A DNA stretch of 64,000 nucleotides from Mangrovivirga cuniculi (GTDB lineage: Bacteria > Bacteroidota > Bacteroidia > Cytophagales > Cyclobacteriaceae), in NCBI RefSeq assembly GCF_005166025.1, contig NZ_CP028923.1, positions 1,800,001 through 1,864,000 on the forward strand, read 5' to 3'. How positions within the stretch are numbered: the stretch's first letter is position 1; every line of letters begins with the position of its first letter. The notes beneath the pieces are model-generated. The model was not told where the DNA came from, ran no database searches, and saw only the letters and a list, made by a program, of their open reading frames with translations. Below are positions 36,455-45,062 of the stretch, in pieces. Position numbers and translations under genes: made by a program.

Positions 36455-36645
36455 GTTCAATTTTGCATTGTTGAACGAAACAAAAGATTAAAATTCGTTA
36501 AAAACGGAACGAAAAATACTGAAGTTCCGTTAATAGATATAGATTTGAGATAAAGATTAGAGAATTACGATTAAAAATATTTAAGATTTTAGGTTTAGGT
36601 TTAGGTTTAATGGGGCTGTTCAATTTTGGACAGCTTCTTTTTTTT
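36455..36645 (+). ncRNA. Candidate small RNA or regulated leader upstream of pyrD
   Basis: There is no ORF here, but several RNA-like features are present. A hairpin GTTCAA/TTGAAC lies at 36455-36476 and an 8-bp stem AACGGAAC/GTTCCGTT at 36503-36531. A GT-rich TTTAGG triplet repeat lies near 36588-36608, and an intrinsic terminator at 36612-36645. CAATTTTG at 36458-36465 is a one-mismatch -7 box. The 12-mer TGTTCAATTTTG at 36454-36465 recurs in the terminator at 36617-36628, so upstream TTGAAC could pair with the terminator arm. It could be an sRNA or a pyrD attenuator. Confidence 0.4.
36612..36645 (+). terminator. Intrinsic terminator with no gene in front of it
   Basis: Stem GGGGCTGTTC (36612-36621) with GGACAGCTTC (36628-36637), including G-T pairs, followed by eight T's. 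The nearest upstream plus-strand gene is xerD, more than 1.9 kb away with two minus-strand genes between, so it must serve a local transcript. Confidence 0.8.
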
Positions 36646-36660
36646 GTAGATTACAACTAT

Positions 36661-36668
36661 TATTTTTG
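36661..36668 (+). promoter_or_regulatory. Probable pyrD promoter -7 box
   Basis: TATTTTTG, an exact TAnnTTTG, 11 nt before the pyrD GTG and just after the orphan terminator. It predicts a leader of only a few nucleotides. Confidence 0.45.
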
Positions 36669-36679
36669 CCAAAAAAACT

Positions 36680-37720
36680 GTGATATACAAATTATTAATT
36701 CGCCCCTTATTTTTTTTATTCGATCCTGAATCTATACATCACTTTGCTTTTTCGGCACTGAAATTTTTCTATAAAATTCCTGGTGTTCCCTTTCTATTAC
36801 ATTCCTTATATCATAAAAAAGATGAACGGCTGGAAAGAGAGGTTTTTGGTATAAAATTCCCGAATCCTGTCGGTCTGGCAGCTGGCTTTGATAAAGATGC
36901 CAGACTTGTCGATGAACTTGGTAATTTTGGATTTGGTTTTATAGAAATAGGGACTCTTACACCAGTAGGACAGCCTGGTAATGAAAAGCCTCGCTTATTT
37001 AGATTACCTAAGGATAAAGCAATTATTAACAGAATGGGCTTTAATAATGAGGGGGTATCTACAGCTGTAGAAAGACTTAAGAAGAAAAACTCAAATGTAA
37101 TCGTTGGTGGGAATATTGGCAAAAATAAAGTAACCCCTAATAAAGAAGCCGTAGATGATTATATCGCTTCGTTTAAAGCATTATTCCCGTATGTAGACTA
37201 TTTTGTAGTAAATGTAAGTTCACCAAATACGCCAAATTTAAGAGAATTACAGGAAAAAGAGCCTTTGTTAGAATTACTATCCGAAGTTCAACATGTGAAT
37301 TACCACATGGAAAATGCCAAGCCTCTATTATTAAAGATAGCTCCTGACTTAAGCGATCATCAACTAGATGATATTGTCGATATTGTGAAAACTGTAAAAT
37401 TGGATGGGATTATTGCTACAAATACCACCATATCCAGGATGAATTTAAAGACTGCAGATTCTAAAGTAGATGCTATTGGGGCTGGAGGGTTGAGTGGCAG
37501 GCCTTTAAAGGACAGGTCGACGGAGGTAATAACATATTTGAATAATAAACTTGATAATAAAGTCCCAATAATTGCAGTTGGTGGAATATTTAATGGTCAG
37601 GATGCAATTGAAAAATTAAAAGCAGGAGCATCATTAGTGCAGGTGTATACTGGTTTCGTATACGAAGGACCTTCAATAATTAAAAAGATAAACAAGCAGA
37701 TTATCCGCGAAAATCTTTAA
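36680..37720 (+). CDS. pyrD: Dihydroorotate dehydrogenase (quinone), class 2
   Basis: 346 aa from a GTG start at 36680, the first codon of the conserved N-terminal segment. The N-terminal hydrophobic helical arm (about 1-40; [10 protein letters not shown]) attaches it to the inner membrane for electron transfer to quinone. The FMN barrel has [44 protein letters not shown] (the class 2 Ser base), ATNTT and [11 protein letters not shown] with GGI. It performs the fourth step of UMP synthesis; pyrF lies 3.3 kb downstream. Confidence 0.96.
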   Translation: MIYKLLIRPLFFLFDPESIHHFAFSALKFFYKIPGVPFLLHSLYHKKDERLEREVFGIKFPNPVGLAAGFDKDARLVDELGNFGFGFIEIGTLTPVGQPGNEKPRLFRLPKDKAIINRMGFNNEGVSTAVERLKKKNSNVIVGGNIGKNKVTPNKEAVDDYIASFKALFPYVDYFVVNVSSPNTPNLRELQEKEPLLELLSEVQHVNYHMENAKPLLLKIAPDLSDHQLDDIVDIVKTVKLDGIIATNTTISRMNLKTADSKVDAIGAGGLSGRPLKDRSTEVITYLNNKLDNKVPIIAVGGIFNGQDAIEKLKAGASLVQVYTGFVYEGPSIIKKINKQIIRENL

Positions 37721-37818
37721 TTTCGCTAATGAGTCAAAATTTGAATAAATACTTAAATATTATTTTTGGCGTTATAATTAATTGTATATTTATATAACGA
37801 GGGAGTTGATTTTTTAAC

Positions 37819-40341
37819 ATGGCGGCTAACACCTATAAATCAAATAATTTCAAAAAGAAAAAATCAAAAGGTAGTAAGAAAAAGAAAAAGCTGAATTTCA
37901 AGTTTTCTTTTCTGTCTGACCGTAGACTTCACCTTATTTTCGGGTTTTTCTTTTTAATCACTTCTTTGTTTCTCCTTATTGCTTTTATATCCTATTTGTT
38001 TACAGGAAAAGCAGATCAAAGTATCGTGGAATCACTTGGTGATGCATCATTGATTACAGAAGGTAGAGAAGCAGAAAACTGGATGAAATTATTTGGAGCA
38101 GTAGTTTCTTATTATTTCATCTTCAAATGGTTGGGAATAGGAGCTTTCCTTATTCCTCCTTTAATGTTTAATTGGGGTTATTCCATAGTATTTAAAAGGA
38201 CTCTTTTACCGGTTAAAAGTTCTACTGTATTTGTGATTTTTACTAGTTTCTGGCTGAGTACCTTGTTAGGTTATGTAGTTGTTAAATCACAGGATGAAAG
38301 TGCGCTCGGATTTTTATGTGGAGGTATCGGTTATGAACTGGCAAATGTTTTTAATAATCTGATAGGTTGGGGCACACTATTATTGCTATTCTTTAGCTTG
38401 ATAGCATTTATTATATACTTTTTTAATGTGACTTCAATTGGAGGGCTAACCACAAGTGTAGAAAAAGGGATCAGAGATGTAGAAGATCACCTTCAGGATG
38501 AGTGGTCAGAAATGAAAAACTCCGTAGAAGAAAAAGGTGATTCTGACGAAGAAGATCAATCAGACAGGACTGATTATGAAGAAGAAGTGCTCCAGGCTCA
38601 TCAAAAAACAGAAGAGGAAGAGTTAAACTCCTGGGAAATTTCTAATAAGGAAAAGAAAGAAAAAACCAGAAAAGCGGAGGATTCTGATAAACTAACACTT
38701 GAAGTTGAAGACCCTCTTGATACTTCTTCACTCGAGGATGACCTTTTAAAAGATGAGGAAGAAGATGATGGATTAAGTCTGGAAATAGAGGAAGGAAAGA
38801 AGTCAGAAAAAACTGTTGATCAGCTTGAAAATTATGATCCGACACTGGATCTTTCATCTTACGAATATCCACCACTTGACCTGCTAAAAAGCCATGATTC
38901 CGGTCAAGTTAAGGTTACTAAAGAAGAACTAGAGCAAAACAAGGATAAGATTGTTGAGACTTTAGTAAACTTCAAGATTGGAATTTCCAGTATAAAAGCG
39001 ACTATCGGGCCAACCGTTACTCTTTATGAAATTGTCCCTGAAGCAGGTGTTAAAATATCCAAGATTAAAAATCTTGAAGATGATATTGCTCTTTCGCTTG
39101 CTGCATTGGGCATAAGAATAATTGCACCAATCCCGGGTAGAGGTACCATCGGTATTGAAGTCCCTAATAAAAACAGGGAAATGGTTTCATTGAAGTCCCT
39201 TCTTTCTACAGAGAAATTCATGAAATCAGGATATGAATTACCGATTGCACTCGGTAAAACCATATCAAATGAAGTATTTATCACTGATTTGGCCAAAATG
39301 CCACACCTATTAATGGCAGGTGCCACAGGTCAGGGTAAATCAGTCGGGTTGAACGTAATTCTGGCTTCATTAATATACAAGAAACACCCTTCTCAATTAA
39401 AATTTGTATTAGTTGACCCGAAAAAGGTAGAACTGACACTTTTTAATAAAATAGAGAGGCATTTTCTCGCAAAATTGCCAAACAGTGAGGATGCTATTAT
39501 CACAGAAACCAAAAAGGTTGTTTACACTCTGAATTCTCTCTGTGAGGAGATGGACACCAGGTATGACCTCTTAAAGGATGCCGGGTGTAGAAACCTCAAA
39601 GAATACAATAATAAATTTGTTAATCGCAGGCTCAATCCTGAAAACGGGCATAGATTCCTTCCTTATATAGTAGTAGTAATAGATGAGTTAGCAGATTTAA
39701 TGATGACTGCTGGCAAAGAAGTTGAAACTCCAATCGCCCGCCTTGCTCAGTTAGCAAGAGCTGTTGGTTTGCACCTTGTTATTGCAACACAAAGACCTTC
39801 AGTAAATGTGATTACTGGTACTATAAAAGCAAACTTCCCGGCCCGGTTAAGTTTTAGAGTAACTTCAAAGGTAGACTCAAGAACGATTCTGGATACCGGT
39901 GGTGCGGAGCAGTTAGTGGGGATGGGAGATATGCTGTTAAGTTCTGGTTCTGATATGCTTAGAATTCAGTGTGCATTTATCGATACGCCTGAGGTTGAAG
40001 AAGTCTGTGAATATGTCGGAAGTCAACGTGGTTATCCTTCGGCATACTTATTGCCTGAGTATGAAGGTGAAGAGGAATCAGGAGTTGGAGAAGTTGATTT
40101 ATCCGAAAGAGATGTATTGTTTGATGATGCTGCAAGGTTAATAGTTATGCATCAGCAGGGAAGTACTTCTCTCATCCAGCGTAAATTGAAACTCGGATAC
40201 AATAGAGCAGGTCGATTAATTGATCAGCTTGAAGCTGCCGGAGTAGTTGGAGGGTTTGAAGGAAGTAAGGCCAGAGAAGTTTTAATTCAGGATGAATCAA
40301 GTTTGGAACAATTATTGAACGACCTCAATAACAAAAAGTAA
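37819..40341 (+). CDS. ftsK: DNA translocase FtsK/SpoIIIE
   Basis: 840 aa. The basic N-terminus (about 1-30) is followed by four membrane helices (about 40-200) and a Glu/Asp/Lys-rich linker (about 225-350). The alpha and RecA-like beta motor has Walker A GATGQGKS at 501-508 and VVVIDELADLMMTAGKEVE as Walker B. A C-terminal winged-helix gamma domain (about 770-835; QQGSTSLIQRKLKLGYNRAGRLIDQLEAAG) reads KOPS-like sites. It pumps DNA at the septum and works with XerC/D, whose likely partner xerD is 3 kb upstream. Confidence 0.96.
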   Translation: MAANTYKSNNFKKKKSKGSKKKKKLNFKFSFLSDRRLHLIFGFFFLITSLFLLIAFISYLFTGKADQSIVESLGDASLITEGREAENWMKLFGAVVSYYFIFKWLGIGAFLIPPLMFNWGYSIVFKRTLLPVKSSTVFVIFTSFWLSTLLGYVVVKSQDESALGFLCGGIGYELANVFNNLIGWGTLLLLFFSLIAFIIYFFNVTSIGGLTTSVEKGIRDVEDHLQDEWSEMKNSVEEKGDSDEEDQSDRTDYEEEVLQAHQKTEEEELNSWEISNKEKKEKTRKAEDSDKLTLEVEDPLDTSSLEDDLLKDEEEDDGLSLEIEEGKKSEKTVDQLENYDPTLDLSSYEYPPLDLLKSHDSGQVKVTKEELEQNKDKIVETLVNFKIGISSIKATIGPTVTLYEIVPEAGVKISKIKNLEDDIALSLAALGIRIIAPIPGRGTIGIEVPNKNREMVSLKSLLSTEKFMKSGYELPIALGKTISNEVFITDLAKMPHLLMAGATGQGKSVGLNVILASLIYKKHPSQLKFVLVDPKKVELTLFNKIERHFLAKLPNSEDAIITETKKVVYTLNSLCEEMDTRYDLLKDAGCRNLKEYNNKFVNRRLNPENGHRFLPYIVVVIDELADLMMTAGKEVETPIARLAQLARAVGLHLVIATQRPSVNVITGTIKANFPARLSFRVTSKVDSRTILDTGGAEQLVGMGDMLLSSGSDMLRIQCAFIDTPEVEEVCEYVGSQRGYPSAYLLPEYEGEEESGVGEVDLSERDVLFDDAARLIVMHQQGSTSLIQRKLKLGYNRAGRLIDQLEAAGVVGGFEGSKAREVLIQDESSLEQLLNDLNNKK

Positions 40342-40353
40342 ATAAAACTTTTA

Positions 40354-40361
40354 TACTTTTG
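40354..40361 (+). promoter_or_regulatory. Probable lolA promoter -7 box, very close to the start codon
   Basis: TACTTTTG, exact TAnnTTTG, ending 4 nt before the ATG at 40366. The predicted transcription start coincides with the start codon. Confidence 0.45.
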
Positions 40362-40365
40362 CATT

Positions 40366-41004
40366 ATGAAGAAATTATTGACACTAGTACTTTGTTTAAC
40401 TGTATTTGCGGTGCAGGCACAAAAAGATCCGCAAGCAATGCGCATACTTAATGCTATGAGCAATAAGTACAAGAATTACGATACTTATAAAGCTAATTTC
40501 ACTTATTCTTTAATTAACGAGGTTGAAGATATCAGAGATGATTTTAGTGGAAGTATCCTTGTTAAAGGAGATAATTATAAACTGGATCTCGGAAATCAGG
40601 TTATTTATAACAATGGAGAATCTGTATGGACATATTTACCTGAGGTAAATGAGGTTAATATAAGCAATGCTAATGAAGGAGAAATGGATATGACGCCATC
40701 TTCAATTTACACTGTTTATAAGAAAGACTTTAAGGTTATATATTATAATTCTACAACTATCAACGGAAAAAAATATCACCTGATCGACCTTATTCCAAAT
40801 GATAGAAGAGATAAGCCATACTGGGTGAGATTAACTATCGAAGATGGAACTAACGATCTGAAAAGTTATACTATTACTGAAGATAGTGGCAATAAATATG
40901 TGTATGACATTAAAAGCTTTAAGCCAAATACGTCTGCAGCATCTTCAGATTTTACGTTTAACAAATCGAAATACCCGGGAGTAGAGATAATCGACCTGAG
41001 ATAA
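40366..41004 (+). CDS. lolA: Outer-membrane lipoprotein carrier protein LolA-like
   Basis: 212 aa. Signal peptide 1-19 ends at VQAQ. The mature protein is the LolA half-barrel: ILNAMSNKYKNYDTYKANFTY, then the strand-loop DFSGSILVKGDNYKLDLGNQVIYNNGESVWTY, and YHLIDLIPNDRRDKPYWVRLTIE. It shuttles lipoproteins across the periplasm. It lies after ftsK, an order seen in many Bacteroidota. A terminator follows at 41012. Confidence 0.9.
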   Translation: MKKLLTLVLCLTVFAVQAQKDPQAMRILNAMSNKYKNYDTYKANFTYSLINEVEDIRDDFSGSILVKGDNYKLDLGNQVIYNNGESVWTYLPEVNEVNISNANEGEMDMTPSSIYTVYKKDFKVIYYNSTTINGKKYHLIDLIPNDRRDKPYWVRLTIEDGTNDLKSYTITEDSGNKYVYDIKSFKPNTSAASSDFTFNKSKYPGVEIIDLR

Positions 41005-41011
41005 TATTTAA

Positions 41012-41036
41012 AAGCCGTTTTCTACGGCTTTTTTTA
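41012..41036 (+). terminator. Intrinsic terminator after lolA, merging into the pyrF promoter region
   Basis: Stem AAGCCGT (41012-41018) with ACGGCTT (41024-41030), then a T-run. The T-run continues into TTTATTTG (41033-41040), a one-mismatch -7 box ending 4 nt before the pyrF ATG. Confidence 0.85.
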
Positions 41037-41044
41037 TTTGCGAT

Positions 41045-41848
41045 ATGGACAGAAAGAAATTAATAACAGAAATAAGAAGAAAAAAATCTTTTCTTTGCGT
41101 TGGTCTTGACACTGATATAAGAAAAATCCCTGAACATCTGCTTAAAACAGAGGACCCCATTTTTGAATTCAATAAGCAAATTATTGATGCTACCAAAGAT
41201 TATTGTGTTGCGTATAAGCCCAACATTGCTTTTTATGAAGCTCATGGTCCTAAAGGATGGGTGAGCTTAAAAAAAACTATCGATTACATTCCCAAAGATC
41301 ATTTTACAATAGCTGATGCGAAGAGAGGGGATATAGGCAATACTTCAGGATTGTACGCTCGTGCATTTTTCGAAGAAATGGATTTTGATAGTATAACAGT
41401 TGCCCCTTATATGGGAAAAGATTCTGTAACTCCTTTCCTGGAGTTTGAAGGCCGCTGGGTTATTCTTTTGGGACTCACAAGTAACCCTGGAGCTGATGAC
41501 TTCCAGCAACTTGAATTAAAATCAGGTGAAAAGGTCTATCATAAGGTAATCGAAAGGTCTTCTGCCTGGGGCAATGAAGATAATATGATGTATGTGGTAG
41601 GAGCGACCCGTGCAGAAGCCCTGACTGATATACGCAAAATTATTCCAGATAACTTTCTTTTGATACCGGGAGTAGGAGCACAGGGTGGAAGTTTGAAAGA
41701 TGTTATTAAATATGGAATGAATGATGACGTCGGGTTATTGGTTAATTCTACCAGGGGTGTCATTTATGCCGATTCCTCCGAATCATTTGCAGAGGCTGCA
41801 AAAGCTGAAGCAAAAAAAATACAAAATGAAATGGCAGCTTTTTTATAA
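41045..41848 (+). CDS. pyrF: Orotidine 5'-phosphate decarboxylase, type 2
   Basis: 267 aa; type 2 subfamily by length and sequence. It decarboxylates OMP to UMP. Seen: [17 protein letters not shown], the catalytic [11 protein letters not shown] (Asp/Lys network), [15 protein letters not shown] and [11 protein letters not shown] with STRGVIYA. It starts 8 nt after the lolA terminator's T-run. Its own terminator overlaps its stop codon. Confidence 0.96.
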   Translation: MDRKKLITEIRRKKSFLCVGLDTDIRKIPEHLLKTEDPIFEFNKQIIDATKDYCVAYKPNIAFYEAHGPKGWVSLKKTIDYIPKDHFTIADAKRGDIGNTSGLYARAFFEEMDFDSITVAPYMGKDSVTPFLEFEGRWVILLGLTSNPGADDFQQLELKSGEKVYHKVIERSSAWGNEDNMMYVVGATRAEALTDIRKIIPDNFLLIPGVGAQGGSLKDVIKYGMNDDVGLLVNSTRGVIYADSSESFAEAAKAEAKKIQNEMAAFL

Positions 41849-41861
41849 GCTGCCTTTTTTT
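41833..41861 (+). terminator. Intrinsic terminator overlapping the pyrF stop codon
   Basis: Stem GGCAGCTT (41833-41840) with AAGCTGCC (41847-41854), followed by seven T's. The stop codon TAA lies in the loop and descending arm. Confidence 0.85.
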
Positions 41862-41915
41862 ATTTGATCCTTTTTATTTTCTTCATGGTATCTTTCAATC
41901 AACCAACTATCAACC

Positions 41916-43223
41916 ATGCAAGAAGACTTTCTCCACTATCTGTGGAAATATCAATCTTTTGATAAAGATGAATTAACCACTCATAGAAATCAACCATTAG
42001 CCATTATTAAATCAGGCACTTTTAATAATAATGACGGTCCCGATTTTAACAGGGGTCTTGTCGAAATAGATGATCTCAAATGGTTTGGTAATATCGAGAT
42101 TCATATCAAATCATCAGATTGGTATAATCATAAACATCACGAAGATCCGGCTTATGATAATGTCATCCTTCACGTTGTTTGGGAAAACGATGTAGATGTA
42201 TTTAATGCTGCAGGAGAAATAATACCCGTTTTGGAATTAAAAGACCGGGTTAGCCCATTGTTGGTGCGTAAGTACAAGCAATTTTTACAACCTCCCGGTT
42301 CCATTCCATGTGGTGTCTTCGATCCAGTTAATAATTGTGATACAGTCAGGATCAGACAGGCTTTGGATATGGCAATGATTCAAAGGATGGACGAAAAGAA
42401 ATTACGAATATTAAATGAGCTTAGCGATGAAAATAATAACTGGGAGAAAGTTGCCTATAAGCAGCTGCTAAGGTCTTTTGGTTTTAAAATTAATCAGGAT
42501 GGGTTTGATCAAATGGCCTATCTGTTAGATGAAACAATTATCAGGAAAAACTATCATCGTCCTGTAGTGATTGAAGCATATTTGTATGGCCTGGCAGGAA
42601 TGCTAGATGGTGAACCCTGCGATGATTATTCTGCTTTACTCAAATCTGAATTCGATTTTCTCCGACATAAATATAATCTCAACCAAAAAGTTGATCCTTC
42701 ATACTGGAAATATATGAGATTAAGACCATCAAATTTTCCGGCAGTAAGAATTGCTCAATACTGTGCAATAATTTCGGAAAATAAGAATCTTTTTGATGCT
42801 TTTTTAAACTTTGATTCTTATTTATCTATTCAAAAAATTTTAAAAAAAGAACCTTCAGAATACTGGAAAAATCATTATAAATTCGGAACTGAATCTAAAT
42901 CAAAATCCAAAACTCCCGGTAAAGCTTCAATTGATCTTCTTGTTATAAATACGATCGTTCCCTTGATTTATACTTATGCAGAGTACATAGGAGATATTGA
43001 ATTAAAAGAAAAAGCTTTATTGATCCTGGAGTCAATCAAACCAGAAAAGAACAGAATTACTAAGAGGTTTTCAGACCTGGGGTTTGATTTAATTAATGCC
43101 TACGATTCTCAGAGTGTAATCGGACTAAATAAGATGTTTTGTGAAAGAAAAAAATGCTTATCTTGTCCTGTAGGAATAAATTTGTTAAAAAACAATCATG
43201 CTTCCGGAGTTCAGACCCCGTAA
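41916..43223 (+). CDS. DUF2851 family protein
   Basis: 435 aa. The N-terminal half carries the DUF2851 core: EDFLHYLWKYQSFD, NNNDGPDFNRGLVEIDDLKWFGNIEIHIKSSDWYNHKHHEDPAYDNVILHVVWEND. The conserved D, E, H and K residues there resemble an endonuclease-like or metal site, but no activity is established. The C-terminus holds CERKKCLSCPVG, a possible metal-binding Cys cluster. Its 3' end overlaps the next gene by 26 nt. The family is largely restricted to Bacteroidota. Confidence 0.88.
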   Translation: MQEDFLHYLWKYQSFDKDELTTHRNQPLAIIKSGTFNNNDGPDFNRGLVEIDDLKWFGNIEIHIKSSDWYNHKHHEDPAYDNVILHVVWENDVDVFNAAGEIIPVLELKDRVSPLLVRKYKQFLQPPGSIPCGVFDPVNNCDTVRIRQALDMAMIQRMDEKKLRILNELSDENNNWEKVAYKQLLRSFGFKINQDGFDQMAYLLDETIIRKNYHRPVVIEAYLYGLAGMLDGEPCDDYSALLKSEFDFLRHKYNLNQKVDPSYWKYMRLRPSNFPAVRIAQYCAIISENKNLFDAFLNFDSYLSIQKILKKEPSEYWKNHYKFGTESKSKSKTPGKASIDLLVINTIVPLIYTYAEYIGDIELKEKALLILESIKPEKNRITKRFSDLGFDLINAYDSQSVIGLNKMFCERKKCLSCPVGINLLKNNHASGVQTP

Positions 43224-44376
43224 TTTTTTCATTTTTCTGTTTTGTGTAAAATTACTTTTTGCGATATCAGTAACTTACTATTATTCTGAAGTTACTACCG
43301 GAGATCAAGGAAGTTACATTCACGATCTGGAGGTGTTGGCTGATTATTTTATTGAATCGCCTGGAGCTATAGCGGATTTATATTTTGGCAATCAATATGA
43401 AGGAGGCGATAATCTTATTTATGGTAATAATAAGCGAAGTCTGAACTTTGAAAAAATAATTCTTCCGATTTACATAGTTTCATTTAGATCAGTCTGGATT
43501 ACAATAGTATTTATTGCTCTTTTACAAGCTTTACTTATGACTGCCATCTGGACTGATAAGAAAGTGCCTGAATATCTGAAATTAATACTAATATCCTTAT
43601 TTATAATTCCGGGCATTACATTTTGGACATCAGGAATTCTAAAGGAAAGTATTTATCTGGTTTTTGCTCTTTTGTTCTTTATAGGTATATTTTTTTACGA
43701 GAAATATTTTGCAGCCCTGATAATTTTATTTTCAGCGATAGTATGCTTTTCTATTAAGCCATATAATTCTATTCTTATACTCCTTCTGATATTGTTTGCA
43801 CAAATAATGCTAAGGCAAAAGGCTTCCAAAATTGTAGTAGTTGCCATTCTATTTTTCATCGTTTTGGGATTATTTATTTTACCTTTGGTAGATCCTAATT
43901 TTGGAATTTCAAGATGGAGTGAAATAATAAAAGAAAATCAGTCTTATTATTATGCAAATGCCTGCAATGGTGAAAACTGTATACCATTTGATACCAGTTC
44001 TTCTTCATTGCATGTAAAAAATATTCTTATTGCATTGTTCTACGGTTTATTTGGCCCTCTGGATCTTTCAGCATCTAATTACCTCGTTTTACTGGCTTCG
44101 ATACAAAAAATGATTTTGATTGGAGTTTCATTTTTATGTGGATTTTTTGTAATAATAGAAAAGACTAATAAATATTTGATAGGATCTTTAATTATTTATT
44201 TAGTTGTAAGTTCTGTTTTAACCGCTTTGACTACAATAAATTTTGGTACATTGATGCGGTACAGTGTTTATTATACACCAGTTATTTGGGGTGGATTTTT
44301 TTATTTTTCTATTAAGTATTTCATACAATTACGAGCAAAAAGATCTGACTTTAATAGCTTTGCAAAAAAGAAATAA
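43198..44376 (+). CDS. Polytopic membrane protein, possibly a polysaccharide polymerase-like protein
   Basis: 392 aa with about ten membrane helices. One larger polar loop near 30-80 includes DQGSYIHDLE, and another near 240-275 includes NACNGENCIPFDTSSSS. A WTSGILKESIYL motif resembles the GxxKE/D patches of Wzy- and EpsG-type membrane proteins. It overlaps DUF2851 by 26 nt and is 4 nt upstream of a PglD-like acyltransferase, which fits a surface-glycan role, but this is inference. Confidence 0.55.
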   Translation: MLPEFRPRNFFIFLFCVKLLFAISVTYYYSEVTTGDQGSYIHDLEVLADYFIESPGAIADLYFGNQYEGGDNLIYGNNKRSLNFEKIILPIYIVSFRSVWITIVFIALLQALLMTAIWTDKKVPEYLKLILISLFIIPGITFWTSGILKESIYLVFALLFFIGIFFYEKYFAALIILFSAIVCFSIKPYNSILILLLILFAQIMLRQKASKIVVVAILFFIVLGLFILPLVDPNFGISRWSEIIKENQSYYYANACNGENCIPFDTSSSSLHVKNILIALFYGLFGPLDLSASNYLVLLASIQKMILIGVSFLCGFFVIIEKTNKYLIGSLIIYLVVSSVLTALTTINFGTLMRYSVYYTPVIWGGFFYFSIKYFIQLRAKRSDFNSFAKKK

Positions 44377-44380
44377 AGTG

Positions 44381-45013
44381 ATGGAAAAACCGGTAATAAT
44401 TTTTGGAGCAGGAGCGCTGGGTAAAGCAGCATTAGAAATTCTGAACAAGAATAATATAGAAGTTTATTGCTTTTTAGATGATCATGAAGAGCTGCACGGT
44501 ACTGAAATTAATGATGTTAGTGTTCTGGGCTCAACAGATGATGATGGTTTTCTTAAATTCATTGGCAAGAAGTGCGAAGCATTTATTGCAGAAGAGGAAA
44601 CAACCTTAAGAAAAAGGCATGTTAAGCTACTCAATGACCGAAGAAAGGTAATGCCTGTTAATTTAATCCACCCGGATACTTCTATCTCTGATCATGCTGA
44701 AATGGGACATGGAAATTTCCTCAATGCAAAGGTTATTTTAGGCTCATCAGCCAAATTAGGTAATCACTGTATCCTAAATACAAATGCAGTAATTGATCAT
44801 GAAGTGAAAATAGGAGATTATGTTCAGTTGGGTGCCGGAGCAATTGTAGGGACAGGAGCAGAGATTGAAGATGAGGTGTTTATAGGTACTGGAGCAGTAC
44901 TTGTGCCGGGTGTCAAAATAGCAAAGGGTGCAAGAATCGGAGCGGGCTCTATTGTGATAGGAAATGTCGAGTCAGGAGAGACAGTATTTGGAAATCCTGC
45001 AAAACCAGTATAA
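44381..45013 (+). CDS. Sugar O-/N-acyltransferase of the PglD/NeuD family
   Basis: 210 aa from the ATG at 44381 (MEKPVIIFGAGALGKAAL); the longer frame reads through the previous gene. The N-terminal Rossmann-like half (about 1-80) binds the sugar nucleotide. The C-terminal left-handed beta helix (about 95-210) shows hexapeptide repeats (HGNFLNAKVILGSSAKLGNHCILNTNAVIDHEVKIGDYVQLGAGAIVGTG) ending in GNPAKPV. Such enzymes acetylate UDP-amino sugars or sialic acid with acetyl-CoA. No other sugar pathway gene is adjacent, so the substrate is unknown. Confidence 0.88.
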   Translation: MEKPVIIFGAGALGKAALEILNKNNIEVYCFLDDHEELHGTEINDVSVLGSTDDDGFLKFIGKKCEAFIAEEETTLRKRHVKLLNDRRKVMPVNLIHPDTSISDHAEMGHGNFLNAKVILGSSAKLGNHCILNTNAVIDHEVKIGDYVQLGAGAIVGTGAEIEDEVFIGTGAVLVPGVKIAKGARIGAGSIVIGNVESGETVFGNPAKPV

Positions 45014-45062
45014 TTTACGTATCGGAAATTTTAATTCCATTTTATAATATACCAGCTTTAAA

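Noticed and set aside
36588-36609. Telomere-like TTTAGG repeat
   Set aside because: There are only three units inside a candidate RNA. This is too short to mean anything by itself.
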